This document shows, one piece after another, positions 7,980 through 14,902 of a stretch of 14,902 bases of DNA. Each line of letters begins with the position of its first letter. Position 1 is the first letter of the stretch. The translations under genes were made by a program, and so were the position numbers. The notes below the pieces were generated by a model. The model made no database searches. It had not been told where the DNA came from and saw only the letters and a program-made list of their open reading frames with translations. The stretch is from Paracoccaceae bacterium. GTDB taxonomy: Bacteria > Pseudomonadota > Alphaproteobacteria > Rhodobacterales > Rhodobacteraceae. The DNA is taken from NCBI GenBank assembly GCA_023134935.1, contig JAGLUD010000360.1, forward strand, positions 1 through 14,902. Direction: 5' to 3'.

Positions 7980-8567
7980 TTGGATATAGCAACAACACAA
8001 AAAGCGTACTTTCCGCGTTTCGTCGCGCTGCTGATTGGGCTTATATTTTGCGCAACACAGTCTGTTGCCCAATCAGACTTTCCTACCGTATTCCCACAAC
8101 CAATTTTGGTTCTGGATCAAGATGGGCTGTTTACCAACTCCAAACTCGGGCAATCAATGCAGCTAATTCAGGCGGAAGAACGTACCGTTCTGTTGCAAGA
8201 AAGCCGACTTATCAGTGATGCTTTCGTGGTCGAAGAAAAGCGCCTGACCGAAGTGCGCAACGAGGTCAGCGCCGATGAGTTCAGGACGCTCTCTGAAGAT
8301 TTTGACAAAAGGGTTCAGGCCGCCCGCGAAGCCCAACTTGCTAAAGATGTCGAGATGCAACAATCCATCGATGGGCAGAGACGCAGATTTTTGGTTATCG
8401 CCGCGCCACTCCTAAGCGAAATTATGTTGAAATATCGCGCTAGTGCCATCGTAGATCAACGATCTGTTCTTTTGTTTAACAGGAATTTAGATATAACACT
8501 GGAAGCAATAGATATACTCGACCGGGCCTTTGCACTGAACCCGGATTTGGCCATCGAAAAGGAATAA
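7980..8567 (+). CDS. OmpH/Skp-family periplasmic chaperone, TTG start
   Basis: Skp-like proteins hold unfolded outer-membrane proteins in the periplasm and pass them to BamA, encoded just upstream. The 195-residue protein has a signal peptide: Lys8 and Arg13, then VALLIGLIFCATQSVA, with likely cleavage after Ala30. After it comes ILVLDQDGLFTNSKLG, matching the family's first strand, and then a long charged, Glu/Arg/Gln-rich helical region (about residues 60-145) fit for the Skp coiled-coil arms, closing with a strand-like segment. The only start that keeps the signal peptide is TTG at 7980: no ATG or GTG lies between the upstream in-frame stop (7929) and the mature part. It sits two bases after the bamA stop with no good Shine-Dalgarno, so coupling to bamA translation is likely. 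Sequence identity to E. coli Skp is low, hence no symbol is given. Confidence 0.85.
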   Translation: MDIATTQKAYFPRFVALLIGLIFCATQSVAQSDFPTVFPQPILVLDQDGLFTNSKLGQSMQLIQAEERTVLLQESRLISDAFVVEEKRLTEVRNEVSADEFRTLSEDFDKRVQAAREAQLAKDVEMQQSIDGQRRRFLVIAAPLLSEIMLKYRASAIVDQRSVLLFNRNLDITLEAIDILDRAFALNPDLAIEKE

Positions 8568-8570
8568 TAC

Positions 8571-9050
8571 ATGTCCGACACCGCGACAGACGTCACCTCC
8601 GCTGATCTTTCCGAAATCAAGCGTATGATCCCACACCGGTATCCGTTTCTTCTAATCGATGCCGTCAAGGAAATCCGCGTCAATGAGAGCGCAGTCGGCA
8701 TCAAGATGGTAACATCGAACGAGCCACATTTTCAGGGCCACTTCCCGGATAAAGCCGTCATGCCAGGTGTGCTAATTGTCGAGGCTATGGCACAAACTGC
8801 AGGTGTTCTGGTTGGTACAACCCTTAACCTGATCGATGCTGGAATGCTGGTGTATTTCATGTCGATGGACAAAGTGAAATTCCGCCAGATCGTGCAACCC
8901 GGCGACGCTTTGGAACTGCACGTGAAGGTTATTCGTGGCCGCGGTAAAATTTGGAAATTCTGGGGTGAAGGCAAAGTAAACGATACAATCGTTGCCGAAG
9001 CCGAATTCACCGCGATGATTGTTCCGCCAGAAGAAGCAAACAAGGGCTGA
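8571..9050 (+). CDS. fabZ: (3R)-hydroxyacyl-ACP dehydratase
   Basis: FabZ removes water from (3R)-hydroxyacyl-ACP to give trans-2-enoyl-ACP in fatty acid elongation. It draws on the same hydroxyacyl-ACP pool that LpxA, encoded next, uses for lipid A. The 159-residue hotdog-fold protein has the conserved IPHRYPFLLID at residues 20-30 and the active-site helix HFPDKAVMPGVLIVEAMAQ, with catalytic His57 and Glu71. The downstream MDKVKFRQIVQPGD is also typical. AAGGA before the ATG at 8571 gives a fair binding site, and the gap from the upstream gene is three bases. In many alphaproteobacteria lpxD precedes fabZ; here the Skp-like gene does. Confidence 0.97.
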   Translation: MSDTATDVTSADLSEIKRMIPHRYPFLLIDAVKEIRVNESAVGIKMVTSNEPHFQGHFPDKAVMPGVLIVEAMAQTAGVLVGTTLNLIDAGMLVYFMSMDKVKFRQIVQPGDALELHVKVIRGRGKIWKFWGEGKVNDTIVAEAEFTAMIVPPEEANKG

Positions 9051-9052
9051 TT

Positions 9053-9862
9053 ATGTCTGTTGATGCAACTGCCGTTATTCATCCCTCAACCGTTATTGAC
9101 GACGGGGCCGTTATCGGGGCTAATTGTAAAATTGGCCCGTTTTGCTTGGTCGGGCCGAATGTAACGCTTGGTGAGGGTGTTGAACTTTTCAGCCATGTCG
9201 TCGTCACCGGACACACAAAAATCGGGCCAAACACCCGAATTTGGCCAACCGCATCCGTCGGACATCAACCTCAAGATTTGAAATACGCCGGAGAGCTGAC
9301 CTATCTGGAAATCGGCGCGAACTGCATGATCCGCGAAAGCGTTAGCATCAATCCCGGCACGACGGGCGGCACTGGTATTACTCGAGTTGGAGATAACTGT
9401 CTGTTAATGCTTGGATCTCACATTGGGCACGACGCACAGGTCGGGGACCGTGTGGTTCTGGCCAATCATGCGTCTGTGGCTGGGCACGTCACCATTGGCG
9501 ACGATGTCATTATTGGCGCGCTTAGCGGCGTCCATCAATTCGTGAACGTCGGCAAAGGTGCCATCATAGGTGGACTTGCAGCCGTGGTTGCGGATGTGAT
9601 CCCATACGGTATGGCATTATCTGACCGCGCAAACCTCGGCGGGTTGAACCTGATCGGCTTGAAGCGGCGCGGTGTTGATAAGGCATCAATCAACGGCTTG
9701 CGGGCTTCATTCGCGGAAATTTTTGAGGGTGACGGCACTCTGAAACAGCGGGCGCAAAAGGCCCGCGATAAACATGGTGACAACGAACTGGTTTCAGACG
9801 TCGTCAATTTTTTATTGGCAGACAGCGCGCGTTCGTTTTTGTTGCCCAAAAGTGACGATTAA
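9053..9862 (+). CDS. lpxA: UDP-N-acetylglucosamine acyltransferase
   Basis: LpxA moves a 3-hydroxyacyl chain from ACP to the 3-OH of UDP-GlcNAc, the first step of lipid A synthesis, in the cytoplasm. The 269-residue protein shows the left-handed beta-helix hexapeptide repeats from the start (IHPSTVIDDGAVIGANCKIGPF) to about residue 185, followed by a helical C-terminal domain with KRRGVDKASINGLR. GSHIGHDAQVGD carries His123 and His126, matching catalytic His125 and His122 of the E. coli enzyme with an offset of one. VHQF at about residues 160-163 and the paired glycines after it are kept. Acyl-chain length cannot be decided safely by eye. The ATG at 9053 follows the fabZ stop by two bases. 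Confidence 0.97.
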   Translation: MSVDATAVIHPSTVIDDGAVIGANCKIGPFCLVGPNVTLGEGVELFSHVVVTGHTKIGPNTRIWPTASVGHQPQDLKYAGELTYLEIGANCMIRESVSINPGTTGGTGITRVGDNCLLMLGSHIGHDAQVGDRVVLANHASVAGHVTIGDDVIIGALSGVHQFVNVGKGAIIGGLAAVVADVIPYGMALSDRANLGGLNLIGLKRRGVDKASINGLRASFAEIFEGDGTLKQRAQKARDKHGDNELVSDVVNFLLADSARSFLLPKSDD

Positions 9863-9864
9863 CC

Positions 9865-10722
9865 GTGAGTACAGCGGCCGACAGCATTGATACAGGGCTC
9901 GCAATCATCGCTGGGCGCGGTGACCTGCCGCGTTTACTGGCCGAAGAATGCCAGGCCTCGGGTCGACATTACACCGTTGTTGAATTTGACAACGTCCCGC
10001 TGAGTTGGTCTTCAAGTCATCCTGTTATTCCAGCGGTTTTTGAAAAAACCGGCCAAATTATCGATAGTATGCAACAAGCGAACTGCCAGGAAATTGTAAT
10101 TGTTGGCGCTATGAATCGCGAAAGCATCGACGTCAATAAACTTGATAACAAGGGCCGCGAGCTAGCCTCCATTCTTGCTGAAACCATAAAGGCTGGAGAC
10201 GATGAAACCCTGAGCTCTATTATCAGGTTTTTCGAAATCAACGGTTTCCGCGTGTCTGCTGCACATGAGGTTCTGCCGAGCCTCCTCCCGCAAGCTGGTG
10301 TGTTAACCAATTCTAAACCTAGTGACGACGACATGTTTGATGCCGCGCGCGCAGCCGAAATTGTTAATGGCCTAGGGCGCATGGATGTCGGGCAGGCGGC
10401 TGTAGTCGGGCAGGGCATTTGCCTCGGCTTAGAAAGCATTCAAGGCACCGACTCGATGCTAGCGTTTGTGAAAAATAACCGCGAAGGATTTTCACCGAAC
10501 CCGAGAGGTGGCCGCGGTGTGCTGTTAAAAGCGCCCAAACCAACGCAAGATTTGCGCGTGGACCTACCTGCCATCGGCCCTGACACAATTCGAAATGCCC
10601 ACGATGCAGGCTTGGCAGGCGTAGTTATTGAAGCCGAAGGCGTGATGGTACTGTGTCGTTCAGAAACTGTATCTCTGGCGAACGACCTTGGAATATTCTT
10701 GTGGGTAAGGCCCAGAGAATGA
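9865..10722 (+). CDS. lpxI: UDP-2,3-diacylglucosamine pyrophosphatase, LpxI type
   Basis: LpxI hydrolyses UDP-2,3-diacylglucosamine to 2,3-diacylglucosamine 1-phosphate (lipid X) plus UMP. It is the alphaproteobacterial substitute for LpxH and is unrelated to it. The 285-residue protein starts with GTG two bases after the lpxA stop, with only a weak binding site, so coupling is likely. Recognisable stretches are LAIIAGRGDLPRLLAEEC at residues 13-30, IVIVGAMNRESI, GDDETLSSIIRFFEINGF, and the C-terminal DUF1009 part with GRGVLLKAPKPTQDLRVDLPAIG. Asp233 in DLPAIG probably corresponds to the catalytic Asp of the Caulobacter enzyme. The neighbours lpxA and lpxB fit exactly. The last four bases overlap the lpxB start (ATGA). 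Confidence 0.95.
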   Translation: MSTAADSIDTGLAIIAGRGDLPRLLAEECQASGRHYTVVEFDNVPLSWSSSHPVIPAVFEKTGQIIDSMQQANCQEIVIVGAMNRESIDVNKLDNKGRELASILAETIKAGDDETLSSIIRFFEINGFRVSAAHEVLPSLLPQAGVLTNSKPSDDDMFDAARAAEIVNGLGRMDVGQAAVVGQGICLGLESIQGTDSMLAFVKNNREGFSPNPRGGRGVLLKAPKPTQDLRVDLPAIGPDTIRNAHDAGLAGVVIEAEGVMVLCRSETVSLANDLGIFLWVRPRE

Positions 10723-11900
10723 ACGAGGCCTTAACGTTTTTCATCATTGCTGGCGAAAGTTCCGGCGATCGGCTTGGGGCCGCTTTGATGCAAGGTCTAA
10801 AGTCAGAACATGGTGGCACGGTGAATTTCATCGGCATCGGTGGCCCGTTGATGATCGACCAAGGGCTGGAAAGTATTTTCCCGATGGATGAACTTTCGGT
10901 TATGGGCATCGCAGAAGTGCTCCCCAAAATACGGCTGCTGTTACGCCGCATTAGAGAAGCTGCGACTGCGGTTGAAAATGCCAATCCGACGGCCTTGATT
11001 ACAATCGACAGCCCTGATTTCTGTTTTAGGGTTGCCAAACGTGTCAAATCCCGCATGCCCACGCTCCGTGTCATTCATTACGTTGCCCCTTCGGTGTGGG
11101 CTTGGCGTCCTAAACGGGCAGCAAAAATGGCAGGCTTCGTTAACCATGTGTTAGCCCTTCTACCGTTCGAACCACCCTACATGGAAGCCGAGGGTATGAG
11201 TTGCGATTTCGTAGGTCACCCAATCACTGTGGAACAGCAAGCAACTAATACTCAGGCGATTGCATTTCGAAACGAACTTGGTGTCGCTGATGGCGAACAT
11301 TTATTAACGCTTCTTCCCGGATCGCGAACAAGCGAAGTTACAAGGCTTGGTCCTGTTTTTCGAGAAGTGGTCGAAAGGCTGTTGCGCGAGCACCCCAACC
11401 TTAGGATTGCGATCCCGTCCGTCGGAGTGCGCGTGGAATTGATTACGCAAATTTTTGAAGGCGTCGATGTAACCATCCTTGACCCCCGAAAATTTACGTC
11501 AAAGGAATCAGAAGAAAGAAAGCGCGCTTGTTATAAGGCGTCGAATATCGCACTAGCCGCTTCGGGCACGGTCTCGTTAGAGCTTGCGGCCGCCGAAACG
11601 CCTATGGTTATCGCCTACAAAATGCATTGGTTCACGGCGTTCATCAAACGCCGACTGGTGCGGGTTTCAACGGCGACTTTGGTTAATCTTTTGACGGACA
11701 CGAACGCTGTACCAGAATTTCTTTTGGAAGAATGCACTGCCGATAACATCTATAGGTCCGTCAAAAACTTGCTGGATAATGCTGAAGCATGTGATGCGCA
11801 ATTGGTTGTATCTGCAAAAGCGATGGAGATGCTAGGCAAGGGTGACGATACTTCCGGTAGTCGTGCAGCTAAATCGGTATTGAATTTTATTAACAACTAA
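10719..11900 (+). CDS. lpxB: Lipid-A-disaccharide synthase
   Basis: LpxB joins lipid X to UDP-2,3-diacylglucosamine, giving the beta-1,6-linked lipid A disaccharide; it is a GT19 glycosyltransferase at the inner face of the inner membrane. The true start is the ATG at 10719, overlapping the lpxI stop by four bases; the frame is open further back to 10653, but that part lies inside lpxI and lacks family similarity. The 393-residue protein has AGESSGD at residues 11-17, a GIGG segment, DSPDF, HYVAPSVWAWRPKRA, FEPPYM, FVGHP, LPGSR at 199-203 and ASGTVSLELA in the donor-binding half. Length and motifs are normal. It is the last gene of the plus-strand unit and is followed within ten bases by a strong terminator. 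Confidence 0.96.
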   Translation: MNEALTFFIIAGESSGDRLGAALMQGLKSEHGGTVNFIGIGGPLMIDQGLESIFPMDELSVMGIAEVLPKIRLLLRRIREAATAVENANPTALITIDSPDFCFRVAKRVKSRMPTLRVIHYVAPSVWAWRPKRAAKMAGFVNHVLALLPFEPPYMEAEGMSCDFVGHPITVEQQATNTQAIAFRNELGVADGEHLLTLLPGSRTSEVTRLGPVFREVVERLLREHPNLRIAIPSVGVRVELITQIFEGVDVTILDPRKFTSKESEERKRACYKASNIALAASGTVSLELAAAETPMVIAYKMHWFTAFIKRRLVRVSTATLVNLLTDTNAVPEFLLEECTADNIYRSVKNLLDNAEACDAQLVVSAKAMEMLGKGDDTSGSRAAKSVLNFINN

Positions 11901-11906
11901 AAAGGC

Positions 11907-11935
11907 AAAACGCCGGAGGGTTGCTCCGGCGTTTT
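11907..11935. terminator. Bidirectional rho-independent terminator between lpxB and gltA
   Basis: AAAACGCCGGAG (11907-11918) and CTCCGGCGTTTT (11924-11935) pair without mismatch around a five-base loop, GGTTG. The flanking A and T runs supply a T tract in both directions, so the one hairpin can stop transcripts from lpxB (plus strand) and from gltA (minus strand, stop codon at 11941-11943). Confidence 0.93.
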
Positions 11936-11940
11936 CAATA

Positions 11941-13239
11941 TTAGCGGTTTTCAACGTCCGTGTAGTCGCGATGTTTTGCACCGGTATACAGCTGACGTGG
12001 GCGTCCGATTTTCTGTGTTGGATCGGCAATCATTTCTTTCCACTGCGCAATCCAGCCAACAGTACGCGCCAATGCGAAGATCGGTGTGAACATTGAAGTT
12101 GGGAAGCCAATAGCGTCCAGAATTATACCGGAATAGAAATCGACGTTCGGGTACAGCTTCCGCTCGATGAAATATGGGTCGGACAGCGCGATGCGCTCCA
12201 ATTCCATAGCAACCTGAAGGGTCGGGTTATCTTCAATCCCCAATAGGCCCAGAACCTCATCCGCAGATTCTTTCATAACCTTGGCGCGTGGGTCAAAGTT
12301 TTTGTAAACGCGGTGTCCAAAGCCCATCAGGCGGAACGGGTCGTTCTTGTCTTTAGCGCGCTCGATGAATTCAGGGATGCGGTCGACGGTGCCGATTTCA
12401 CGTAACATGTTCAGCGCGGCTTCGTTAGCGCCACCGTGGGCAGGGCCCCAAAGACAGGCAATGCCAGCTGCGATACACGCAAACGGGTTAGCGCCCGAAG
12501 AACCTGCAAGGCGAACTGTCGAAGTCGATGCGTTCTGCTCGTGATCCGCGTGAAGCGTAAAGATACGGTCCATCGCACGGGCAACGATTGGGTCAACGTT
12601 GTATTCTTCGGCCGGAACCGCGAAACACATGTGCAAGAAGTTGGATGCGTAATCCAGATCGTTGCGCGGGTAGATAAACGGCTGGCCGATCGAGTATTTA
12701 TAGGCCCACGCTGCAACTGTAGGCATTTTGGCGATCATACGGATTGACGCCACTTCGCGCTGCCAAGGATCGTTGATGTCGGTGGAATCGTGATAGAAGG
12801 ACGACATTGCGCCCTGAACGCCACATATGATCGACATAGGATGTGCATCACGGCGGAAACCGCGATAAAAATACGCCATTTGTTCGTGTAGCATTGTGTG
12901 ACGGGTCACACGCGGAATGAATTCGTCTAGCTGTGCTGCTGTCGGAAGCTCTCCGTACAAAAGAAGGTAGCAAACTTCCAGAAAGTGAGACTTTTCAGCC
13001 AATTGATCGATCGGGTACCCACGATAAAGCAGTTCCCCTTTGTCACCATCGATGAAAGTAATTGCGGATTCGCACGACGCCGTAGACGTAAAGCCCGGGT
13101 CATATGTGAAAACATCACCTTGAGCATACAGTTTGCGGATATCTACAACATCAGGGCCCAAATTTGGGCTGAAGATCGGAAGGTCGATCTCCTGATCGTC
13201 AAAGTTCAATTTTGCTGACTTCTTGCTATCCAATACCAT
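11941..13239 (-). CDS. gltA: Citrate synthase, type II
   Basis: GltA condenses acetyl-CoA and oxaloacetate to citrate, entering the TCA cycle. With the ATG at 13239 the protein has 432 residues, as in E. coli. GAGG six bases before this ATG supports it over an in-frame ATG four codons upstream (13251). The active-site triad is visible: His268 (WGPAHGG), His309 ([14 protein letters not shown]) and Asp367 (VDFYSGI), close to H264, H305 and D362 of E. coli. Other typical stretches are [28 protein letters not shown] and [18 protein letters not shown] [13 protein letters not shown]. The gene converges on lpxB across a shared terminator and lies about 100 bases behind gltX on the same strand, either co-transcribed or from its own promoter in that gap. 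Confidence 0.97.
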   Translation of the reverse strand: MVLDSKKSAKLNFDDQEIDLPIFSPNLGPDVVDIRKLYAQGDVFTYDPGFTSTASCESAITFIDGDKGELLYRGYPIDQLAEKSHFLEVCYLLLYGELPTAAQLDEFIPRVTRHTMLHEQMAYFYRGFRRDAHPMSIICGVQGAMSSFYHDSTDINDPWQREVASIRMIAKMPTVAAWAYKYSIGQPFIYPRNDLDYASNFLHMCFAVPAEEYNVDPIVARAMDRIFTLHADHEQNASTSTVRLAGSSGANPFACIAAGIACLWGPAHGGANEAALNMLREIGTVDRIPEFIERAKDKNDPFRLMGFGHRVYKNFDPRAKVMKESADEVLGLLGIEDNPTLQVAMELERIALSDPYFIERKLYPNVDFYSGIILDAIGFPTSMFTPIFALARTVGWIAQWKEMIADPTQKIGRPRQLYTGAKHRDYTDVENR

Positions 13240-13315
13240 TCTGTACCTCATATTCGACCTAATCGGTCCATTCCATCAAACCGCACGTTTGGCCTGCCAC
13301 TTTTACGCGTTGACC

Positions 13316-13338
13316 TTCGAAACGGGAACCCATTCGAA
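13316..13338. repeat. Interrupted TTCGAA dyad between gltX and gltA
   Basis: Two copies of the self-complementary TTCGAA (13316-13321 and 13333-13338) flank GGG and CCC, giving a 23-base near-symmetrical element. It starts two bases past the gltX stop codon on the minus strand and lies about 80 bases upstream of gltA. No T tract follows it, so it is not a standard terminator. It may be a binding site or a weak hairpin, or chance; the rest of the 13240-13340 gap holds nothing else I can name. Confidence 0.35.
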
Positions 13339-13340
13339 TA

Positions 13341-14738
13341 TCAGCGAGAGGCATCCTCCAGCCGTGCGATGCTTTCTTCTTTGCCGAGCTGCACCATCAT
13401 ATCAAACACACTCGGCGATACTGTTCGCCCTGTTAAAGCGACCCGAAGGGGTTGTGCAACTTTGCCAAGTTTAAGGTCTTCGACCTCTGCAAAAGCGCGA
13501 ATTTCCGCCTCCAGTTCTTCTAGCGTCCAAGTAGCATCTCGCAACCGCGAAGTCAATCGGTTCAGCATACCACGGGATACCGTAGTTAAAAAATGTCCTG
13601 CCTTTTCGTCTGGTTTGAACGGACGCTCACCGAAGAAATAATAAGCGATTTCGAGCAGTTCCGGCAAAACCTTCGCGCGTTCCTTGATGCTATCCATACC
13701 GCTAATAAACATTTCGCGATGCCGTGACGTCAACTCCGGCAAATGTTGCGACGCAACAAATCGTTCAATCTCTGTCAGCAATTCAGCATTTTCCGTCGCT
13801 CGGATGTGTTGACCGGAAAGGTTTTCCAATTTCTTAAAATCGAAGCGCGCGGGGGATTTTCCGATCTTATCGAGGCTGAACCACTCTACCGCTTGTTCAG
13901 TAGTGAAGAAATCTTCGTCACCGTGGCTCCAACCAAGGCGTGCGAGGTAGTTTCGCATCGCGGCAGGCAGATATCCCATGTCCCGATACGCCTCAACGCC
14001 AAGTGCGCCATGGCGTTTTGACAATTTCGAACCATCCGGCCCGTGAATCAGCGGAATATGCGCGTAAATCGGTAATTCCCACCCCATCCCTTTATAAATG
14101 ATGCTTTGACGCGCGGCATTGGTTAGGTGATCATCCCCGCGAATAACATGGGTCACGCCCATGTCGTGATCGTCCACAACAACGGCCAGCATATAGGTTG
14201 GTGTCCCGTCTGAACGTAGAAGAATCATATCGTCCAGCGTTTCGTTCTTCCAGGTAACACTGCCTTGAACCTGGTCATCAATCGTCGTTTCGCCGTCGCG
14301 TGGCGCATTTAGACGCACAACATATGGCGCGTCGGGCGCTGTTGCGGGGTCCGCATCACGCCATGGGGACCGGAACAAAGGCGGGCGTTTTTCAGCGCGC
14401 GCAGCGGTGCGAAATGCATCAATTTCTTCTTTGGTTGAATAACATTTATAGGCCGCGCCCGTTGCCAACATTTCGTTCGCAACCTCAGCGTGGCGTTCCA
14501 CGCGGCTAAACTGACTGATAGGTTCTTCGTCCCAATCAAGGCCCAGCCAGCGCATTCCGTCATAAATCGCCTCAACGGCTTCGGGTGTGTAGCGTTTGCG
14601 ATCCGTATCTTCGATCCGCAGCAGAAATTTGCCACCTTGATTGCGGGCAAATAACCAGTTGAACAGTGCAGTCCTTGCCCCTCCGATATGTAAATAACCA
14701 GTGGGCGATGGGGCGAAGCGCGTGACGACGTTAGACAT
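13341..14738 (-). CDS. gltX: Glutamyl-tRNA synthetase
   Basis: GltX charges tRNA-Glu with glutamate, a class I aminoacyl-tRNA synthetase. The 465-residue protein has the Rossmann start [20 protein letters not shown] with the HIGH-type signature HIGG at residues 17-20 and KLSKR at 238-242 ([10 protein letters not shown]). Between them are FNWLFAR, LRIEDTD, and HVIRGDDHL. The paired zinc-binding cysteines of the E. coli enzyme are not seen. Many alphaproteobacteria carry two gltX copies and make Gln-tRNA through GatCAB, so this copy could be a non-discriminating or tRNA-Gln-biased form; the sequence alone does not settle it. AAAAGG before the ATG at 14738 gives a fair binding site. It is divergent from the comEC-like start and upstream of gltA. 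Confidence 0.95.
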   Translation of the reverse strand: MSNVVTRFAPSPTGYLHIGGARTALFNWLFARNQGGKFLLRIEDTDRKRYTPEAVEAIYDGMRWLGLDWDEEPISQFSRVERHAEVANEMLATGAAYKCYSTKEEIDAFRTAARAEKRPPLFRSPWRDADPATAPDAPYVVRLNAPRDGETTIDDQVQGSVTWKNETLDDMILLRSDGTPTYMLAVVVDDHDMGVTHVIRGDDHLTNAARQSIIYKGMGWELPIYAHIPLIHGPDGSKLSKRHGALGVEAYRDMGYLPAAMRNYLARLGWSHGDEDFFTTEQAVEWFSLDKIGKSPARFDFKKLENLSGQHIRATENAELLTEIERFVASQHLPELTSRHREMFISGMDSIKERAKVLPELLEIAYYFFGERPFKPDEKAGHFLTTVSRGMLNRLTSRLRDATWTLEELEAEIRAFAEVEDLKLGKVAQPLRVALTGRTVSPSVFDMMVQLGKEESIARLEDASR

Positions 14739-14816
14739 GGATTAACCTTTTGGTAACCAGAATGGAGATAGAACCAACGGGCTTTTAGGCCATTTGTGGT
14801 GCGGAGAACAAGGCCT

Positions 14817-14902
14817 GTGATCATTTCAAGCATAACGGAAGCTCTCGAATTCCAGCGACACCGATTGATGTTGTGGACACCGGTCTTGTTTGGCGTCGGA
14901 AT
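14817..14902 (+). CDS. Probable ComEC/Rec2-family competence protein, N-terminal fragment
   Basis: The window ends inside an open plus-strand frame. From a GTG at 14817 about 28 residues can be read, with LEFQRHRLMLWTPVLFGVG resembling the N-terminal cytoplasmic and first membrane segment of ComEC proteins, which form the inner-membrane channel for DNA uptake. GGAG at 14803-14806 lies ten bases before this GTG; other GTG codons at 14796 and 14799 are possible starts, and an in-frame stop at 14769 limits the frame upstream. A comEC gene divergent from gltX is, to my recollection, common in Rhodobacteraceae, which supports the call. With so little sequence the identity is inference. Confidence 0.5.
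   Translation, partial: MIISSITEALEFQRHRLMLWTPVLFGVG

Noticed and set aside
10653..10718. Upstream extension of lpxB inside lpxI
   Set aside because: The extra residues are lpxI coding sequence read in another frame; the ATGA overlap at 10719 and the family N-terminus fit better.
13240..13340. Possible tRNA, because GGGTTC- and TTCGAA-like strings resemble a T-loop
   Set aside because: No acceptor, D or anticodon stems can be drawn around them in either direction.
14309..14833. 174-codon open frame on the minus strand overlapping the gltX 5' region
   Set aside because: Out of frame with gltX, whose HIGH-type motif and start are clear; the translation has no recognisable features.
1..14902. 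Mobile elements, CRISPR arrays, phage genes, defence or biosynthetic cassettes
   Set aside because: Every long non-overlapping frame is accounted for by housekeeping genes; no arrays of regularly spaced repeats, transposase motifs or terminal inverted repeats were seen.

Overview
This window is a chromosomal housekeeping segment from an alphaproteobacterium, most likely of the Rhodobacteraceae (Roseobacter-like) type. The assignment rests on three things: the protein sequences themselves (EF-Ts, citrate synthase and FabZ read like this group), the use of LpxI rather than LpxH for UDP-diacylglucosamine hydrolysis, and the gene order tsf / pyrH-frr-cdsA-dxr-rseP-bamA-skp-fabZ-lpxA-lpxI-lpxB, then convergent gltA and gltX, then a divergent comEC-like start. 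Species cannot be told from the sequence alone.

Layout. Bases 1-604 are the last 200 codons of tsf (elongation factor Ts), closed by a strong rho-independent terminator at 627-664. Bases 663-842 hold a small, unrecognised 59-residue gene on the minus strand, with a good ribosome binding site, pointing at tsf and apparently sharing its terminator. From 931 to 11900 every gene is on the plus strand, with gaps of mostly 0-30 bases and several stop/start couplings. They look like one long envelope-biogenesis transcription unit: UMP kinase, ribosome recycling factor, CDP-diglyceride synthase, DXP reductoisomerase, the RseP site-2 protease, BamA, a Skp/OmpH chaperone, FabZ, LpxA, LpxI and LpxB. A near-perfect bidirectional terminator (11907-11935) separates lpxB from gltA, which comes in on the minus strand behind gltX. 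The last ~90 bases appear to be the start of comEC on the plus strand.

The genes join up functionally. pyrH and frr serve nucleotide supply and translation. cdsA feeds phospholipid synthesis and dxr feeds isoprenoids. rseP, bamA and skp handle envelope stress and outer-membrane protein assembly. fabZ, lpxA, lpxI and lpxB belong to fatty acid and lipid A synthesis. gltA and gltX are central metabolism and tRNA charging.

I found no mobile element, CRISPR array, toxin-antitoxin pair, defence system, rRNA or tRNA, and no convincing new multi-gene system. The points worth a second look are modest: uppS is absent from its usual place between frr and cdsA; lpxD is absent between bamA and fabZ; the small minus-strand gene is unrecognised; BamA has Lys in place of Arg in its VRGF-type loop motif; skp appears to use a TTG start with no clear ribosome binding site; and there are three short repeat or dyad elements in intergenic DNA.
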